Positions 13,635 to 27,036 of a stretch of DNA of 64,000 nt are shown here, piece after piece (within the stretch, counting starts at the first letter, position 1; each line of letters starts with the position of its first letter). The notes below the pieces were generated by a model. It was not told the DNA's origin. It did no database searches and saw only the letters and a program-made list of their open reading frames with translations. The DNA lies in assembly GCF_016802725.1 (NCBI RefSeq), contig NC_052671.1, forward strand, positions 1,241,001 through 1,305,000, written 5' to 3'. The DNA is from Solenopsis invicta. Lineage: Eukaryota; Arthropoda; Insecta; Hymenoptera; Formicidae. A program made the position numbers and the translations under genes.

Positions 13635-15268
13635 AATAGCTCGGACTTTTTTAAAACTATGGTTATGGAAACTAATAAGTTCCTATGTGGATTAAAGTTA
13701 CTATAGTCGATGCGCGAGAAACAATAGTAGTCCATCTGTTGTATCAATCTTTGCGATAAAATGCTTGATGCGGTAGAATAAAATGAATATAGTAAGTTCT
13801 GCGCGAGATTTCCCTACAATCGACAATATAGGAACAACGTGGCTGCTCCAGGGAGACATTGGTTACATTATGCTGTAAATTATGTACAAAAAGATGCAAG
13901 GTCGTAGCTGTCCACCGTTTCATTAATAAAATAGTATTCTAGAACCAAACAAATGCAACTCGCGTGACACAAAAAATTAATTTCAAAAAACGATTTATTT
14001 ATTTCAGGAAATATCCTTTTTTTTTAATTTCAAACATTGCATAACAGAACAAAAGAGTGAAGAGATAAGGTGATGAGAAAAGGTATCCAGGCATTTAAAA
14101 AATATTATAATATTATAAAATATTATTCATGTTATAATATTATAATATCATAAATATTATAAATACACGGATGTAAAAATTTGTCGCTACGATTAATTCC
14201 GTAGGTATTAACTACAATAATCGTATTATTTGAATCACATGCAAATTATGCTGTACGAATATCTCGTTGTTATTCTATTAACGTAGTTGCCGCATCAAAA
14301 TTGCCGTATCTTATTTTCTAAGAATACTTCTTAAAGCCAGCATAATTTATACGCAATCAATATGAATTTCTAAAGGTCACTTCTCCCTTCAAGACCAGTG
14401 AAGAATAATTCGAGTATTAATAGAGGCGATCTTACAAACTATGGTACAGAGATTTTTACGTGAAAATATGTTTCTTTTGAAGTTACTTCGATTCTTTCGC
14501 AAAGCCTTTTTCCACAAATACATTCGGAAAGGGCCAAATAAGAGAACGACGCATAGAAGACGAAACAAATAAATAAATACACAAGCACATCCTCGAATTT
14601 CGTTTCCAATCAGTGTGATCGATCAGTGATCGATTTCACGTGAAACAGTGTGCAGCCAAGACAAGATAATTAATTCGTTATTTGATTAATTAATTACTTA
14701 GATTTCGCTGATTTCTACACCTTAAATTAGAGATTCGGTTTTATCTCACCCGCTGAGGTGGCCTCTCATCCGTATTATTATTATTATTAATATCTTGTAA
14801 TCACGTGCATGAGAGTCCCTCGGAGCGCGTCCAGTCTATTAGGTCGGACGTACGGCGATATATATGCAGAAAATTTTGGCTTTCCTTCAACTTCGAAGTC
14901 GTACAGTGACAGTATTTGCGTGTCCGCAGACCGAAGGCGAGCGAGAACGGATTGTTTCCGCTTAGCTTCAGGAAGAAAACGATTATTCTCTTTTCACTCG
15001 TTGTACGAAGTCTCTCGATAGACTTCTCTTCGTTAATCTCCTTCCGATAGCTAAGCTGAACGAACGCACGAACCGACGACAAACGCGTAAATAATTTAAG
15101 TACGGTATTGACATTCGAAAGAAGGATCTGCGATCTTTCGCTTCTCCGGCGACAATCCAACCATCGGCACATTGCGGAATCAGCGGAACGACGCACCACG
15201 TGTCCCCTACTGGAAGTGAAGTCTCTCCCTCGACCCCGGCGAGTCACACAAGTGACAGCGAGTCACGA

Positions 15269-15285
15269 GCGCGCGCGCGCGCGCG
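15269..15285. repeat. (GC)n dinucleotide tract
   Basis: A 17 nt alternating G/C run about 100 nt beyond the Scr stop codon, in the probable 3' UTR. It is an unusual sequence type in this AT-rich window and could adopt a stable structure in RNA. Confidence 0.85.
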
Positions 15286-15383
15286 GGGTCTAAGGCGGAA
15301 AAAGCCTTTTAGAAGTTCTGCTCGCCGTACATCCCGGGGAACCGGACAGCGTGTGCTCCGAGCTCGGCGGGCGAGAACTCGTC

Positions 15384-15688
15384 CTATGTGGCCAAGTGAG
15401 CGAACTGGCCGGGGTGGGGCGCGAACTGGTAAGGGTGCCCATACGGCGACATGTGGTACGGCACGATGTTCATGCTCGCCATCTTGTGCTCCTTCTTCCA
15501 CTTCATACGCCGATTCTGGAACCAGATCTTTATCTGACGTTCCGTAAGACAGAGAGCATGCGCGATCTCGATGCGACGCCGCCTCGTCAGATAGCGGTTG
15601 AAGTGAAACTCTTTCTCCAGCTCCAACGTCTGATACCTGGTGTACGAGGTCCTTTGTCGTTTCGTCTCACCGTTCGCGTTCACCGTGC
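15384..15688 (-). CDS. Scr: Sex combs reduced (Scr), homeobox exon
   Basis: This is the last coding exon of Scr, residues 272-372. It follows a TTTGCAG acceptor (15689-15695) and enters in phase 1, so the split codon AGC (Ser272) is completed across the intron, giving STVNANGE before the homeodomain. The 60-residue homeodomain runs from about 280 to 339. It has the Scr N-terminal arm TKRQRTSYTRYQ and a recognition helix with Ile47, Gln50, Asn51 and Met54. The C-terminal tail begins KMASMNIVPYH, the Scr hallmark, and ends QFAHLAT before a TAG at 15384-15386. The homeodomain binds TAAT-type sites, with specificity refined by Exd through the YPWM in exon 1. No frameshift or missing key residue is seen. 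Antp and Ubx are excluded by the KMASM tail and the NANGETKRQR arm. Confidence 0.98.
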
Positions 15689-17842
15689 CTGCAAACCAAG
15701 GATTTTCGTTATTTCCTCTCGAGAACACTAATCAACTTTGTACAAGAAACTGATGAACCGATCGTGATAAATTGTTACATTTATTCCTCGCAAACGCGGC
15801 GCGTATCAAATATCTTTAAATATATTTTGTAATATTTAAGATGAATCGCGTTTCTTCAATCGTGGATCTTATCGTGGACAGGTTCCGAGTAAAAAAGTGC
15901 AAAAAATTGAATAAAAAGCGCAGGCGATGCATATTACTAGAAATCCAAGCGCGTGTAACGCGTGTCGACCTCGTTAATTATTTCAACGAGTTGTGGTTAA
16001 TGCCTCCGCCAGTGCTACTGGATTGCAAACTGGTCAACTTGGCAGCTGTTTTACCTATTTGCTTTGCACGCCTCGGCCATAAATAATTTTGCAACGCTAT
16101 TATTACGATACTCCGCCTATTACACCTACTTCCTTTGCAAAAATTGCGACTGACTGCACCGAATAACGCCAGAAATGAGCTTCGACTCAATATCACTTGC
16201 AGTACAACCACCGCATAAATCATAATTATATCAGACTGATAATCATGATTTTATATGAATTATTTTTTCAAACTGAAATGTAGTTTACAGCCTATTGACC
16301 ATAATAGCCTTTAATAAAAAAACGCACAATATCATTTTCATTAGAAATTAAAAAGATAGGATAATAAATACATCTTACATATCGCAATTTTTAAAAGTTA
16401 AATGTACAGATATGTTATATTTTTGGTTGACTCATAGAGTCTTTCGTTACTTTACGATCTTATTCTCGGAAATATTCGTACAACTTCCCTTTGTAATATA
16501 GCAGCCCCATCATTTCGATGTGTAGTCGATATACTAATAATTTCTACCCTTTCCGCGCACTAACATACACCTCGATTCGCTGCTTGAGCAGGTGTTACGC
16601 AAACAAGGGTGCTGTTCGTTCGTACGTTTTCAGGTTCATTGTGAGCACGGGTCATTGCGGATATTAAAGAGTCGGCTCATTAACAGGTATAATAGATAGT
16701 CGTTAATAGCGCGGGACAAGAGAGAGAAATTGACGAGAGTCGTACAAATAAAGATGCAATTAAGTAGGAAGTACATAGGAGTAGTAATAATCGCGCAATA
16801 AATGAATCGTACCATTTAAATAAATCTGCTGATTCGTACTTATGTGTGCGTACGAGTAAAATGCATGGCGATAAGAGGTATTACGATAAAGTCAAAGAAG
16901 AAGAAAAATGTTCTCGTTATGCGAATAAATATTTCCCATTGTTCAGAAAGTGTATAGCTCTTTCGCATGTGTGATTATGCGGTATTTCGAGCGTTTACGC
17001 ATAACATTGATAACAGTACGTTTGAAGACTCATTCCATAGCTTTGAACAGCATGGACTGGGCACTTTCACGAGAGTGAAAAGCATTTTCGCAGAGGACGG
17101 CAACCAGCGAGCGTTGAACAACGAATCTCCTACCGGGCTTAATGACAGGACCCTTCGTCCGGTGTTATCGCTTTCCTCCCGATGTAACACGTCGCTGGGT
17201 CGTGTGGCCTGACTTTTTAATAAATAGTGTTCTGGTTGTCTGGACACGGACTCGTTCGGTCTGCATATCGTTTATCCGGCGCACCTACCCGTTTTGTAAC
17301 AGACAAACGGAATTCCTTTTTCGGTCATTCGCGTTATTATAGAATACTCCTGTTTGCTGGCTAAAAATAACACCAATTCACAGAAAAGTATTGATTTTTA
17401 ATCATATTAAATCGATTTAATTATATTGAATTGATGAGACGTTTCTTATAGATTTTTAGCTGCTGAAAATCATGCAGCAAGTTAATTTTTATCAGCACAG
17501 GTTTTTCAAATAATTGAGGTTTAATGTACAAAAAACGATTTTTTGTGATATTTGAAATTGTTTTGTAAACAAAATAACGATATTTTGCAAATTTGATTAG
17601 AAGTCATGAATGTACTATTTATTCCCTAAAACGTACTTTTTTATTTCAATGTCATACTTTTTTATCATGTCATGTTATAAAAATTTAAATATTGTTTTGT
17701 AAAGATAAGAAGAGCGAATCCGTCTATAATGATAATGAAGTCATATATACTTATAATTTGCACTTTGTAACTATCGTTACGCACATATAATGTAATTACT
17801 CCGTCTGTAATAAATTCCTAAATATATGTACGTATATATAGA

Positions 17843-17995
17843 CAGTCTATCTATAAAGTCTACTTCCACCGTTTATATTTCAGAAACGGTTGAAAATTTT
17901 GAAATAATATTATTCCTTTTTTAAGAAGTGTTTGAAAGGTTAGAGTAGCCCTTCAAAATTATCATTTTTTTTGCGATTTGTTATAATTATATTTA
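17843..17995. mobile_element. Truncated copy of the 26.8 kb MITE family
   Basis: It shares with the right half (reverse complement) and body of the 26808-27036 element the blocks TCTATAAAGTCT, AGAAACGGTTGAAAATTTTG (AGAAACGGTTCAAAATTATA in the other), TAGCCCTT and TTTTGCGA. The GGGTGTC terminus is decayed and the distal end is missing, running into the (TA)n tract at 18007. It is therefore an old, broken copy. Confidence 0.6.
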
Positions 17996-18002
17996 ATGTA
18001 TG

Positions 18003-18006
<4 letters not shown>

Positions 18007-18060
<54 letters not shown>
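18007..18060. repeat. (TA)n microsatellite
   Basis: A perfect TA run of 54 nt in the Scr intron, abutting the broken MITE copy on its left and lying about 50 nt before the hairpin at 18110. Confidence 0.95.
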
Positions 18061-18066
<6 letters not shown>

Positions 18067-18109
18067 AATTTAAACATTTATGTTATACAATATAATTATA
18101 CAATCAAGT

Positions 18110-18173
18110 GAGAAATGATAATGGAATCGACGTCGAAACCATCGATCCGACGTCGAATTGATTATCATTTCTC
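18110..18173. repeat. 64 nt near-perfect hairpin in Scr intron
   Basis: The left arm (18110-18135) and right arm (18148-18173) are 26 nt each and pair along their whole length, with only a G-G and an A-A mismatch and one G-U. The loop is 12 nt (18136-18147). The stem includes GAGAAATGATAAT and CGACGTCG blocks. The flanks do not extend the pairing. The shape resembles a small pre-miRNA, but the stem is shorter than a typical Drosha substrate; a foldback repeat is an equal possibility. It sits just beyond a (TA)n microsatellite. Confidence 0.75.
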
Positions 18174-18737
18174 GCCATCATCATTTTACACATTGTCATT
18201 TCTCTCTGAGAATTTATACATGTACATTTAAAAGAATCTATTACGATAAATCATACGTGTGTATGTGTATCGATAGTCACATATTGCAAATTATAAGTTA
18301 TGACTTTCGTCAGCGAAAATTTATTATTTCATCAAAACTCTTTAAACTCTTTATAACGTATCTATAAAGTAAGATATCGAAATAAAAAGAAAATGTGTTT
18401 TAGAGACTAAACATGCATGACTTCTAATCAGAATTTCAAAATAACGTTAACCCTGTTTACAAAAAAAATTTTAATATTGCAAAAACACAATTTATTGCAC
18501 ACCAAATCTCAATTATTTCAGAAACCTGATATACTAATAAAATTTTGTGGCATCGTTTTCAGCATTCAAAAATCTATAAGAAACTTGTCCGATTTAAAAT
18601 TATTTTGGCTATAAAGTAGTGTAATCTAGTAAGAAGAGCTACATCATAAATTTTCACTTTCTTACATATTTTTTGATCTTGATTAATCAAATTTATTATT
18701 ATTACAAAATTAAAATTCTTTTATTTCATTGTCTAGT

Positions 18738-18754
18738 TATATATATATATATAT
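18738..18754. repeat. Short (TA)n tract
   Basis: A TA run of 17 nt in the Scr intron. Confidence 0.8.
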
Positions 18755-21700
18755 GTACATTTGCATTCCAGTAATAGCATAAATGCAAATATCTCGTTTT
18801 TTTTTCTTTCTGTATGTTTCGTCGAATAATATTACAAAATGTGAAACTATGAGGTAGATGCTTTTTTGAAAAATACATTCTCGTCTTTTCTGGTGATAAA
18901 TTGTGCTATTGGTATCTCGCTGATATTCATACACTATACGTTGGTGTGTAAAGGAATGTACTCGGTGAAGGCTGGTGAGAAAGCTCTCGACGATGCTCAT
19001 ATGCGATTGAAATATGTTTCTTAGGCGCGCCATGTTAATTCTTCCAACTAATACCACAAGAGAGATCTCGATACGCTCACAACGCTTTGCTTGATGTCTA
19101 TAACAGGTTCGGAGTTTTTATCATCCCTAAAGAACATGCGCAGGAGTAATAATCTCAGAATGATATAATTGTGCGTGTGTATGTGTATGTTAAATCACTG
19201 AATATTATTTTATCTTCGATGTACTCGTAATTGATTATTTTTAGTGACCATACCTTTTGATGCATTAAAGTACCGCGATAATCGCTGACCCGATTAAATT
19301 TCACGCGTGTCAGGCACACCTGTTTAATTAGCATTTAGATTCTATCTGGCGCGATCTCAGTAGTTATTCTCGCACTATAAATTCTAAAGCATCGAAGGAA
19401 GTACGAGCCAATATGTTATTGTAACTTGAATTTCCGTAATCATACGCATGACTTGCGTTATATATCTCTCGGTAATAAATTTCGTAATCGCATTGAATCT
19501 CAAGCAGATGCAATGAGAGCACTTCGTACATTCATTTGTCAATACTCTCCAGTGAGGATGTGGAAGATATTTTTATAATTTGAAAATTTTATTTTCTTCA
19601 GAAAAAAATTGATTGGAAAATAAGGTCGTCATACAATCAAAGTATTGCGCAACTCTATTTTTTCATTAATTAATACCTAAAAAGATATATTAATTATTAT
19701 ATATTTTTTATGTTCTCCCTCACCCACGTATTATCTAATAATTACTTAATGTAACATAATTCAGTCAATGTCGCTATAATGAAGTAGAACGCATATCTTT
19801 ATACGTTATCCATATGGCGATTGAGTTGTATGAAGTCTCTTCAGTTTCTCATCGAGGCGCACAAGCTGCTTTAACGAACGGATAAAGATCGAAATAAAAA
19901 CGTTCAGCGCGTCTATCACGCAATGAGAGATGTGCGGGCCGAAGAGGTGCGCATAGTTGACGTCGTTGTAAGACTGAGGCGGGCTAAGCGCAGGGCCATG
20001 TCGTGTCACCCATCTCGATGTCACCTCGTGTCGTCTAGCCTTTTCGTGCCTCGCTCTTAATAGAACGCGGAGTGCGCGTGTATTTGCACCGAACCCTGTA
20101 CCAAACGTGTCACCGACTGCCAGTCTGACGACTGCTCTGTCTGCCTGACTGACAGATCGGCTGGTTAAGGCTGAGTAACACGTGACTGGGATAAAATCCC
20201 GCGCGACTCCATGGCGTATTCCCGGTATGTCTGATTTTGATCTTGGTTTTTAATATACGCTGAAGCTCTCCTTTGTCGCGACTTCTTCTTAAATGCACAA
20301 GTTTTACTTATTGCTAATATTTAATATGTAAATCTTTTCAAATAATGTACGATGAAAGAAATAATAATATACGTAAAAGAAATTATTAATTAAACACTTT
20401 GTTTAAAACATAATTATATATTTAAATATTTCAGAAAATTGCATATACATTAAGTTTAAGAAAACACATACTTAAGAGACTTAAGATATATTATTACTAT
20501 ACATTAAAAATTGTTATTTTTATTATAAATAAGATTAATTAGAAAAAGTGGTTGATATAATTATCTAGAAATACTTTGTTATCAAAAAATGTAATAAAGA
20601 GAGAATATTATACTTTTAAAAATAAGTACTAGTTGAAAGGTTTATGTGCACAGAAAAAATATTGTACAAAAGTCTATAAATAAGAACACTTTATATTCGA
20701 AACATTTATACTGTTATTTCATTCAAATCAAGGAGATATAGTTACCGTTCTTCGTTGTTTGTTTGCTCGCTTATAAAGTCACGTGTGGATATTTAATACT
20801 TTCTCAATTGTATAGATCAAAAGTATTACAATCTATCACTATTCATGATAGATTATAGATTAGGTGCTGAGAAAGGAATCAAAATATCTCGTGATCGCAA
20901 CCGCGCTGTATTGCATTCCGCGAGTACGAGAGTACGAGGTATGTGACATGCATTTGTGTATACGTATCGATATAAGCTCAGTATGTCGGTCGGGAGCAAG
21001 TTCCACGAAAGTATATATAGAACTCTTGTGCTACCCCCAACCCCCGGCATATATCTGAATGGTTATCTGATACGAGAGCTCAAGTACGACCATATCAATT
21101 CTTTCCATCTCTACGATCGATTTAAGAATCCCAAAGAAACCAATAAAAATTTGTAAGTTTCGCGACGTAATGAACAGCGGGAATTGTTTCAAATCTCGTT
21201 ACCATTAGATATATCAGACGCCAACTTCTCACGGTATTAATGAGTCACGTTTAAGTGAGTTTAATCACGATATCGTAAGTTCAATCGTCTACGACTTACT
21301 TTGCAAATTTTTCCAATGAGACGCTTATGCACGTGCGTGCAGGCACATCCAAAAGTTTTCTAAAAGTTTTTGAAATTTTGTAAACTTGTCTTGTGTAATT
21401 TTTGGCATAAAATTGTTTTTCTTCAAGATTATTAAAATTGTCAGAATTAACTAACATTCGTGTGATTGGCAAGCTTTAGAGTTACTTTAGAAAGGGGGAA
21501 ATCAATACGAGAAAAAACGCTTTTTAAAAATGTCCAAACTTCATTTAAATCCTTATGTATTTAAATAGAAACATTAATTGAAAATGGAAACGAGAGATGA
21601 GATTCCATTTACAATGCAAATTCTTATGATGAAGCGAGCGATGTTCAGAATTACAATATCCAACACCGTCTGCATCCAAACAGCATCGACACTACTGACA

Positions 21701-23303
21701 AAAGAAAATGAGAGGTTCATAAATAACCCAAGCAGTTCACCGCGGCTATTATGCAATTACGATTGCATCTCTATAGCATAGGTGGTCTAAAGCTTCAAGA
21801 TCTCATGTTCGACCGTACGAGATAGTGTCCCCTTAAAAGTTGTCACTGTTTCAGCTGAGACATTCAGCTAGTGGTATCGCGTGGCTGGCACATCCTGTCT
21901 TCGTTTTCTGCTCTGTCCGAGTTCTACGTTACTAATGACAGGCTTGTAGTCAGTGGTTTTTTTTTATTTGTCTTTTGTATTCTGCGAATTCCGCAGAATA
22001 ACAAGAAGAAAAGTTATTATACGTAACTTCGTGTTACACATATATGTATTTTAAAAATTTAACGTAAGTTCATACAATGTTTCGAGATATTACATGGCGC
22101 AAATTTTTTGCTCGTTTTGTTTCGAGAAGATTTTCTTATCTGTTTTAACAAATTGTGTGCAAAACATTAAATTAAAATTATGTAAACAATATAAGTAGAT
22201 TGTACTATTTAATCATAACAAATTTAACGTTTTTGTGAAAAATTGAATTTTTGTAATTGTGTGAGTATCGTTGTCAGATAACTTAACCAATGTAAAACTT
22301 TATTACATACTAATTTATTCTCGTAAGAATTTGTTTCATAATTCTTATCCACCGTAAGACATAGATTCGTGCAGATTTATACACGAGATAAAGACTCTAG
22401 TTATATATGTAAGGCCCACCAATGTCGGAGCAATGATAGGAGATTATCCGATACGCACGCCTCCGTCTGGCTCGCCGCCAGTGTGAATAGCCAGTGGCGC
22501 TCATGAATTTTCGTTGGAACGTTGCGTCGAGTCAAGCGATATATAGCAAACGTAATCCACGCACAATTTAAATTTATCTACACGCGGCTCCGCGCGCTCT
22601 GTCAGTCAGCCTCCGTTCGGAGCTGATTTGTGACCTATCCGTACTTGTGCAGCTGACGAGCAATCGCACGCCGAAGATCGGCCTTCCTCGAGCGGAATCA
22701 ACGGTCCAACATTCCACGACGAGGAAGGCGAGCGAGGAACGACGTTAGATGATCGCGACTTGATCGGACTTCTAGGTGTCTACGATCCACCTGTTACCAA
22801 ACGTTCGGACACTGAGACCTGTCGCCTCGAGCCTCAGGCCGGAATCCACCGGGATCTATTTCGATATCGGTATACAGCTGACACGCCCGGACCACACCGC
22901 GGAAAGTTGCCGGTTATAAATCTCCAGGGGATACACCAAGTTAGTCGCGCTCGCTCTTTCAAAAGGATCTATTAATTTCTGCTCTACTCGCGAAGCATGG
23001 AAATCCTTTTATTGGCGACTGTTACGCTCAATCATAGCTCAAGGGATTTCCTCCGTTACGTTAATGAGGGTGTCACACGTTTGTTATTTTTACGTGACGT
23101 TTTATAAGCATCGCGCTCGTCGCTAAAATTCAAAGATAGACACGCGATGTAAGTAGGTCGTAGAGCGGATGTGCTCTCTGTCACGAAGAATGGCGATGAT
23201 AGAACTGGAGAGAGAACTAGAATTCTCTTACTGCGAAAAATTCATTTACAAAAAGAAGGATGCGATATTCGAATTGGGTCAGCGGCGCCATCCACCAGAC
23301 GCA

Positions 23304-23306
<3 letters not shown>

Positions 23307-23343
<37 letters not shown>
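23307..23343. repeat. (GT)n microsatellite
   Basis: A perfect GT run of 37 nt in the Scr intron. Confidence 0.95.
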
Positions 23344-23344
<1 letters not shown>

Positions 23345-24152
23345 ATCGGACAGTTATAAATAGATTCAAAAACTATTGCTTTTCAATTCAAATGGGAGTA
23401 GCAAGTGGTTTTCAAGGGCTGGGATTCAGTTGGAAGAGATGCTGGAAACGAGGTGACGAAAGAACGAGGGGTGCGAAAATGGAGGAGGAAGGGGAATGCA
23501 GAAAAGGGGAGAAAGAGAGTGGCAGCCTTGCTGAAGCTTTTATGCCGAAGTTTGCGCAGCGGACGTTCCGCGGATCATTTGTTATCTTCCACGAGAAAGC
23601 TCTCTGACGCAAATAGGTTTGTTTCTGGCCGCTTTAAACGCTTCACAATAATCCGCGCGGACTCAAATTCAATTAACGCCGCGTCGTCCCCACCGTCCTG
23701 CACGTCTACCTCCCTTCCTTCATTTTGCACTTTGTACTCGCTGACAGCATACAAAAGCCAGTACAGTCTTTCTTTCGTCTCTTTTATACATGGCGCATGA
23801 ACCATGAGAATATTGAGGTACGTGCCTCGAAGTCCTGATGACCTTGAACTCCGGCGTGTCCTGCCGAATGCGAAATACTTGCGAGTATTCATTGCGCAAA
23901 GATGCCGTACCAAGTTTTACTTGCGCGCACATAGTTCCACTGGTTTAAATATTGCCAAGAGCCAGTCGAAAGTATGCTGATCCCTATCGTTTTTCGATAA
24001 ATCTCTCGTAGCTAAGCGTGTGCCTCGCTAAACCGTCATTCCGCTAAAATTAGATCCTGCTCTTTCACACTGGGTCATCTCCGTGGGATTGATAGAACCA
24101 AGAATAACATATTATCCATTATCTCGCCGCATGGATTGAATCCGCGCATATA

Positions 24153-24160
<8 letters not shown>

Positions 24161-24204
<44 letters not shown>
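24161..24204. repeat. (GT)n microsatellite
   Basis: A perfect GT run of 44 nt in the Scr intron, about 0.8 kb from the other GT tract and in the same orientation. Open frames through it are low-complexity artefacts. Confidence 0.95.
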
Positions 24205-24207
<3 letters not shown>

Positions 24208-26807
24208 CGCGCGCGAGTCCGCTCGCGCAAGAAACTGTCGTCTCTCCGAGGGGTTACTTTATACAGGCGAATGAAAGAGAGGCACAAGACGTGATCGCGC
24301 GCGGTATATATCGGAGGAGGGACCGAGCCTTCGGATTGAGGAAGAATAGGGATAGAGGCTACGCGTCTCCATCCATCAGGCGACGGTCCGACCGCCGCGT
24401 CCGACACACGCGACTCAAACCTACCGACAACCTTCCGAATGCATTATCTTCCTTTGAGGGTACACACGCATATCATTTGGACCGATGGTCCTTTTCTTGT
24501 TCGATTTCGGATAATCCCTCACGGACATTGTTCCATCTTACCACGTCTCTTCGCGATTCTACCACCTCTTGTACCAAAATACCGGAAGTGAATTTTTAAA
24601 AATTTAGAGACACAGATTTGATTAGTAAAAGTTCCATCAATCTTATCGGAATGAACCGGTGAAGGCTCAATGTTTGCAGATGAAGGTCTCTCGAACTTCA
24701 ATGGTCTCCCAAGAGTCCAATAATAAACCGTTTTAGAGACTCTTTAAGCTGTTAATTGACAATAATCATGCGCAGAGAGAAAGAGCAATGTATAGCGCTA
24801 TTACCGCGTGAAGTAGGCATCGGCGTTCCATAAATGTTCGTATGGCCATTCGGACACATGTACACGTGTGTTCGCGACGTACGTGTATTGGACCACGTAG
24901 AGCGTTCCTGCCGCTGGGAAAATTAATGACTTACCTTCAGCGGGAACAATACAGTCAGCTGCGACTCTCTACGTGTCTGAGTACAGTGCGTCGCGGTGAT
25001 GCGAGCTGCCTAAGGTCGAACAAAAACACACAGGCGCGCCAAGTCGCATAAGTGTATACGTATGTGCATATATACATTTCTTGCGTGTCACCTATGCGAA
25101 TTGATTTATTCCCATCGAGAGCTAGGAGAAAATGCAAATGCGTAATTTTCATTCGACTGGCTCGCGCATTTATATATTTCTTTCTTTCGATGACGCGTCG
25201 AGTCTCTCGTTTTGTTCCGTAGGAAATTACAAATAAAGTGAAAGCAGCAAATGTAATTGGACTGTGTTTCAACAATGATGCACTTATAACTTTTTCATCT
25301 TTCGCAGATACACGTACGTAAGATTATTACGTGCGACGGTAACGTTTCGCCCACCAAAACTGTCATAAAATCCAATCCCGACCATCGACAGCTGCGACAA
25401 ACACCATTTGTCCCTCGTTTCGCGTAACATTCGTCGTGTCGGGCGGATAAATCTCATCGGAAGCGCGTGTCCTTTTCTGGACTCTACACCACGTCCTCTA
25501 TGAATCATGCAGTACCTATGCTCCTATGTTAGGTTGCTCCTCTTAGGAGGCTGTCCGTTCCGATCGTCCATGGCGTTCCTCCTAGTTACCCCACACGAGT
25601 GGTGCCGCACAAGCCCTCAGAACGCCTCGTGCTAGTACGTAAGCCTCGCGCAAGCATTTATTTATGGTCCCGAGTCGCTGGGGTGTACGTAGGACCGCCT
25701 CTACACTACCCAAACACGCTTTACCCAGAGCATCGCCGCGGAATAAAGCTGTTCCCGTCCGAAATCTATCTTCGCCCATGATTTTATCACGAAACATCGA
25801 GAAGAGATTGTGATTGTTGCACATCTTTAAGTAATAATTCCATTTCTTTCTCATAATTACAGATTTGCCAGTAAATTATACATTATCATACCGTAAATGA
25901 AATATTACTCATTTCTTGTTAATATTTCTGAGAGATATTTACTGTGCGAAGTATACAACCTCATATCCAAGTTATATACTTTTATTTTAAATCTTATTAA
26001 CTTTTTTTACACGATTCAGCACAAATGATCCAGCGCATTTATTTTCTTTGAAAAATTAAGAATATTGTAATTATATAATACTTATATACAATTTTGTTAA
26101 ATAATGAACTATACAAATATGTTTTAGAAATGTTACAATAAAATTATTGAAATATTTTTTATGCTTGTGTAACAGTAACAAAAATTAACTTAAAAATGTT
26201 ATGATTCAACTTGTGTAGAAAAAGAACCGAAAACTAACGTGTTTACAAATGGTTAAAAGAAATATGTAATTATTATTTCGCTTTCAATCGATTTAGCCAT
26301 TTTTCTCAATTTAAAGGTGTTGACATATTTCCTGGTCATAGCAGCTCGTTAATTATTATTTGTTTAAATAATATGTGAATATATTGGTAGTTATACATGT
26401 CTGAAGAGCTTCTCTTGTTTCTTTTATAAAAAACTTCTCAAGAAGAAGGTATTTTCTCTTCGTGTTACTTTCGATGAGTTGAACGAGTAGGACCGAAATA
26501 GTTGCACCAGAAGCAAAAAAGGGAGTTGTGTGCTGAGCGTGATTCCGTGCGAGGCACTTGCCATGACAAAATGCGCGTTTATACTTTCATGGATTGAAGC
26601 ATCAGAGTAATTAAGTAATTGAGGCGTGGAAAAAGTCTGTGTTACTTCTTGAAAAAATAAATCTCAACGGAAAGAACTGTATCAATGTTTGGCGCGTTCA
26701 CATCTAACAAAATGGTATAATAATTACATATATTTTATGAAGAAGTTACTCGGCGTTAATTAAATTCTTTCACACAATTTTAATATAAAAGTTTACACAT
26801 CAATTTA

Positions 26808-27036
26808 CAGGGTGTTTATACAGTTTGTTTCTACTACGCATATTTCAGAAATGATTCAAAATTATGAAAAATTGAGATGTATGTGTTCGCTTATTTCAAA
26901 AGGCCACTCTTTTAATTCTAATCTTCTTAGAAAAAAATAGCCCTTTGAAATAATTGAACACGTATTTTGCGAAATTTTATAATTTTGAACCGTTTCTAAA
27001 TTATAGGGTATACAAACAGACTTTATAGACACCCTA
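26808..27036. mobile_element. Mariner-like MITE (229 bp, TA-flanked)
   Basis: The ends are inverted repeats: the left end CAGGGTGTTTATACAGTTTG corresponds to the reverse complement of the right end, TAGGGTGTCTATAAAGTCTG. Similarity continues inward through an AGAAA(T/C)G(A/G)TTCAAAATTAT block. TA dinucleotides flank both sides (26806-26807 and 27037-27038), as expected for Tc1/mariner target duplication. It has no coding capacity. It lies inside the Scr intron, and a partial relative is at 17843-17995. Confidence 0.75.

Larger units (their letters stand above)
13610..15383 (-). other. Scr: Probable Scr 3' UTR
   Basis: This is the region immediately downstream of the Scr stop. It has mixed composition with no supported ORF; the open frame at 14801-15247 lacks any recognisable domain. 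AATAAA signals on the minus strand occur at about 13994-14002 and repeatedly at about 13617-13634 (a TTTATT run on the plus strand), so an mRNA of roughly 1.4-1.8 kb 3' UTR is possible. A (GC)n tract lies at 15269-15285, and a TGATTAATTA sequence, matching the Exd/Hox composite pattern, lies at 14683-14692. The end point is inferred, not shown. Confidence 0.3.

Noticed and set aside
14801..15247. 148-codon open frame on the minus strand just downstream of Scr
   Set aside because: It has no domain, lies in the probable Scr 3' UTR and is overlapped by other frames.
23169..24599. Open frames passing through the (GT)n tracts (for example 23260-23607, 24159-24599, 24075-24407)
   Set aside because: They encode Cys-Val or Thr-His dipeptide runs from microsatellites and have no conserved domain.
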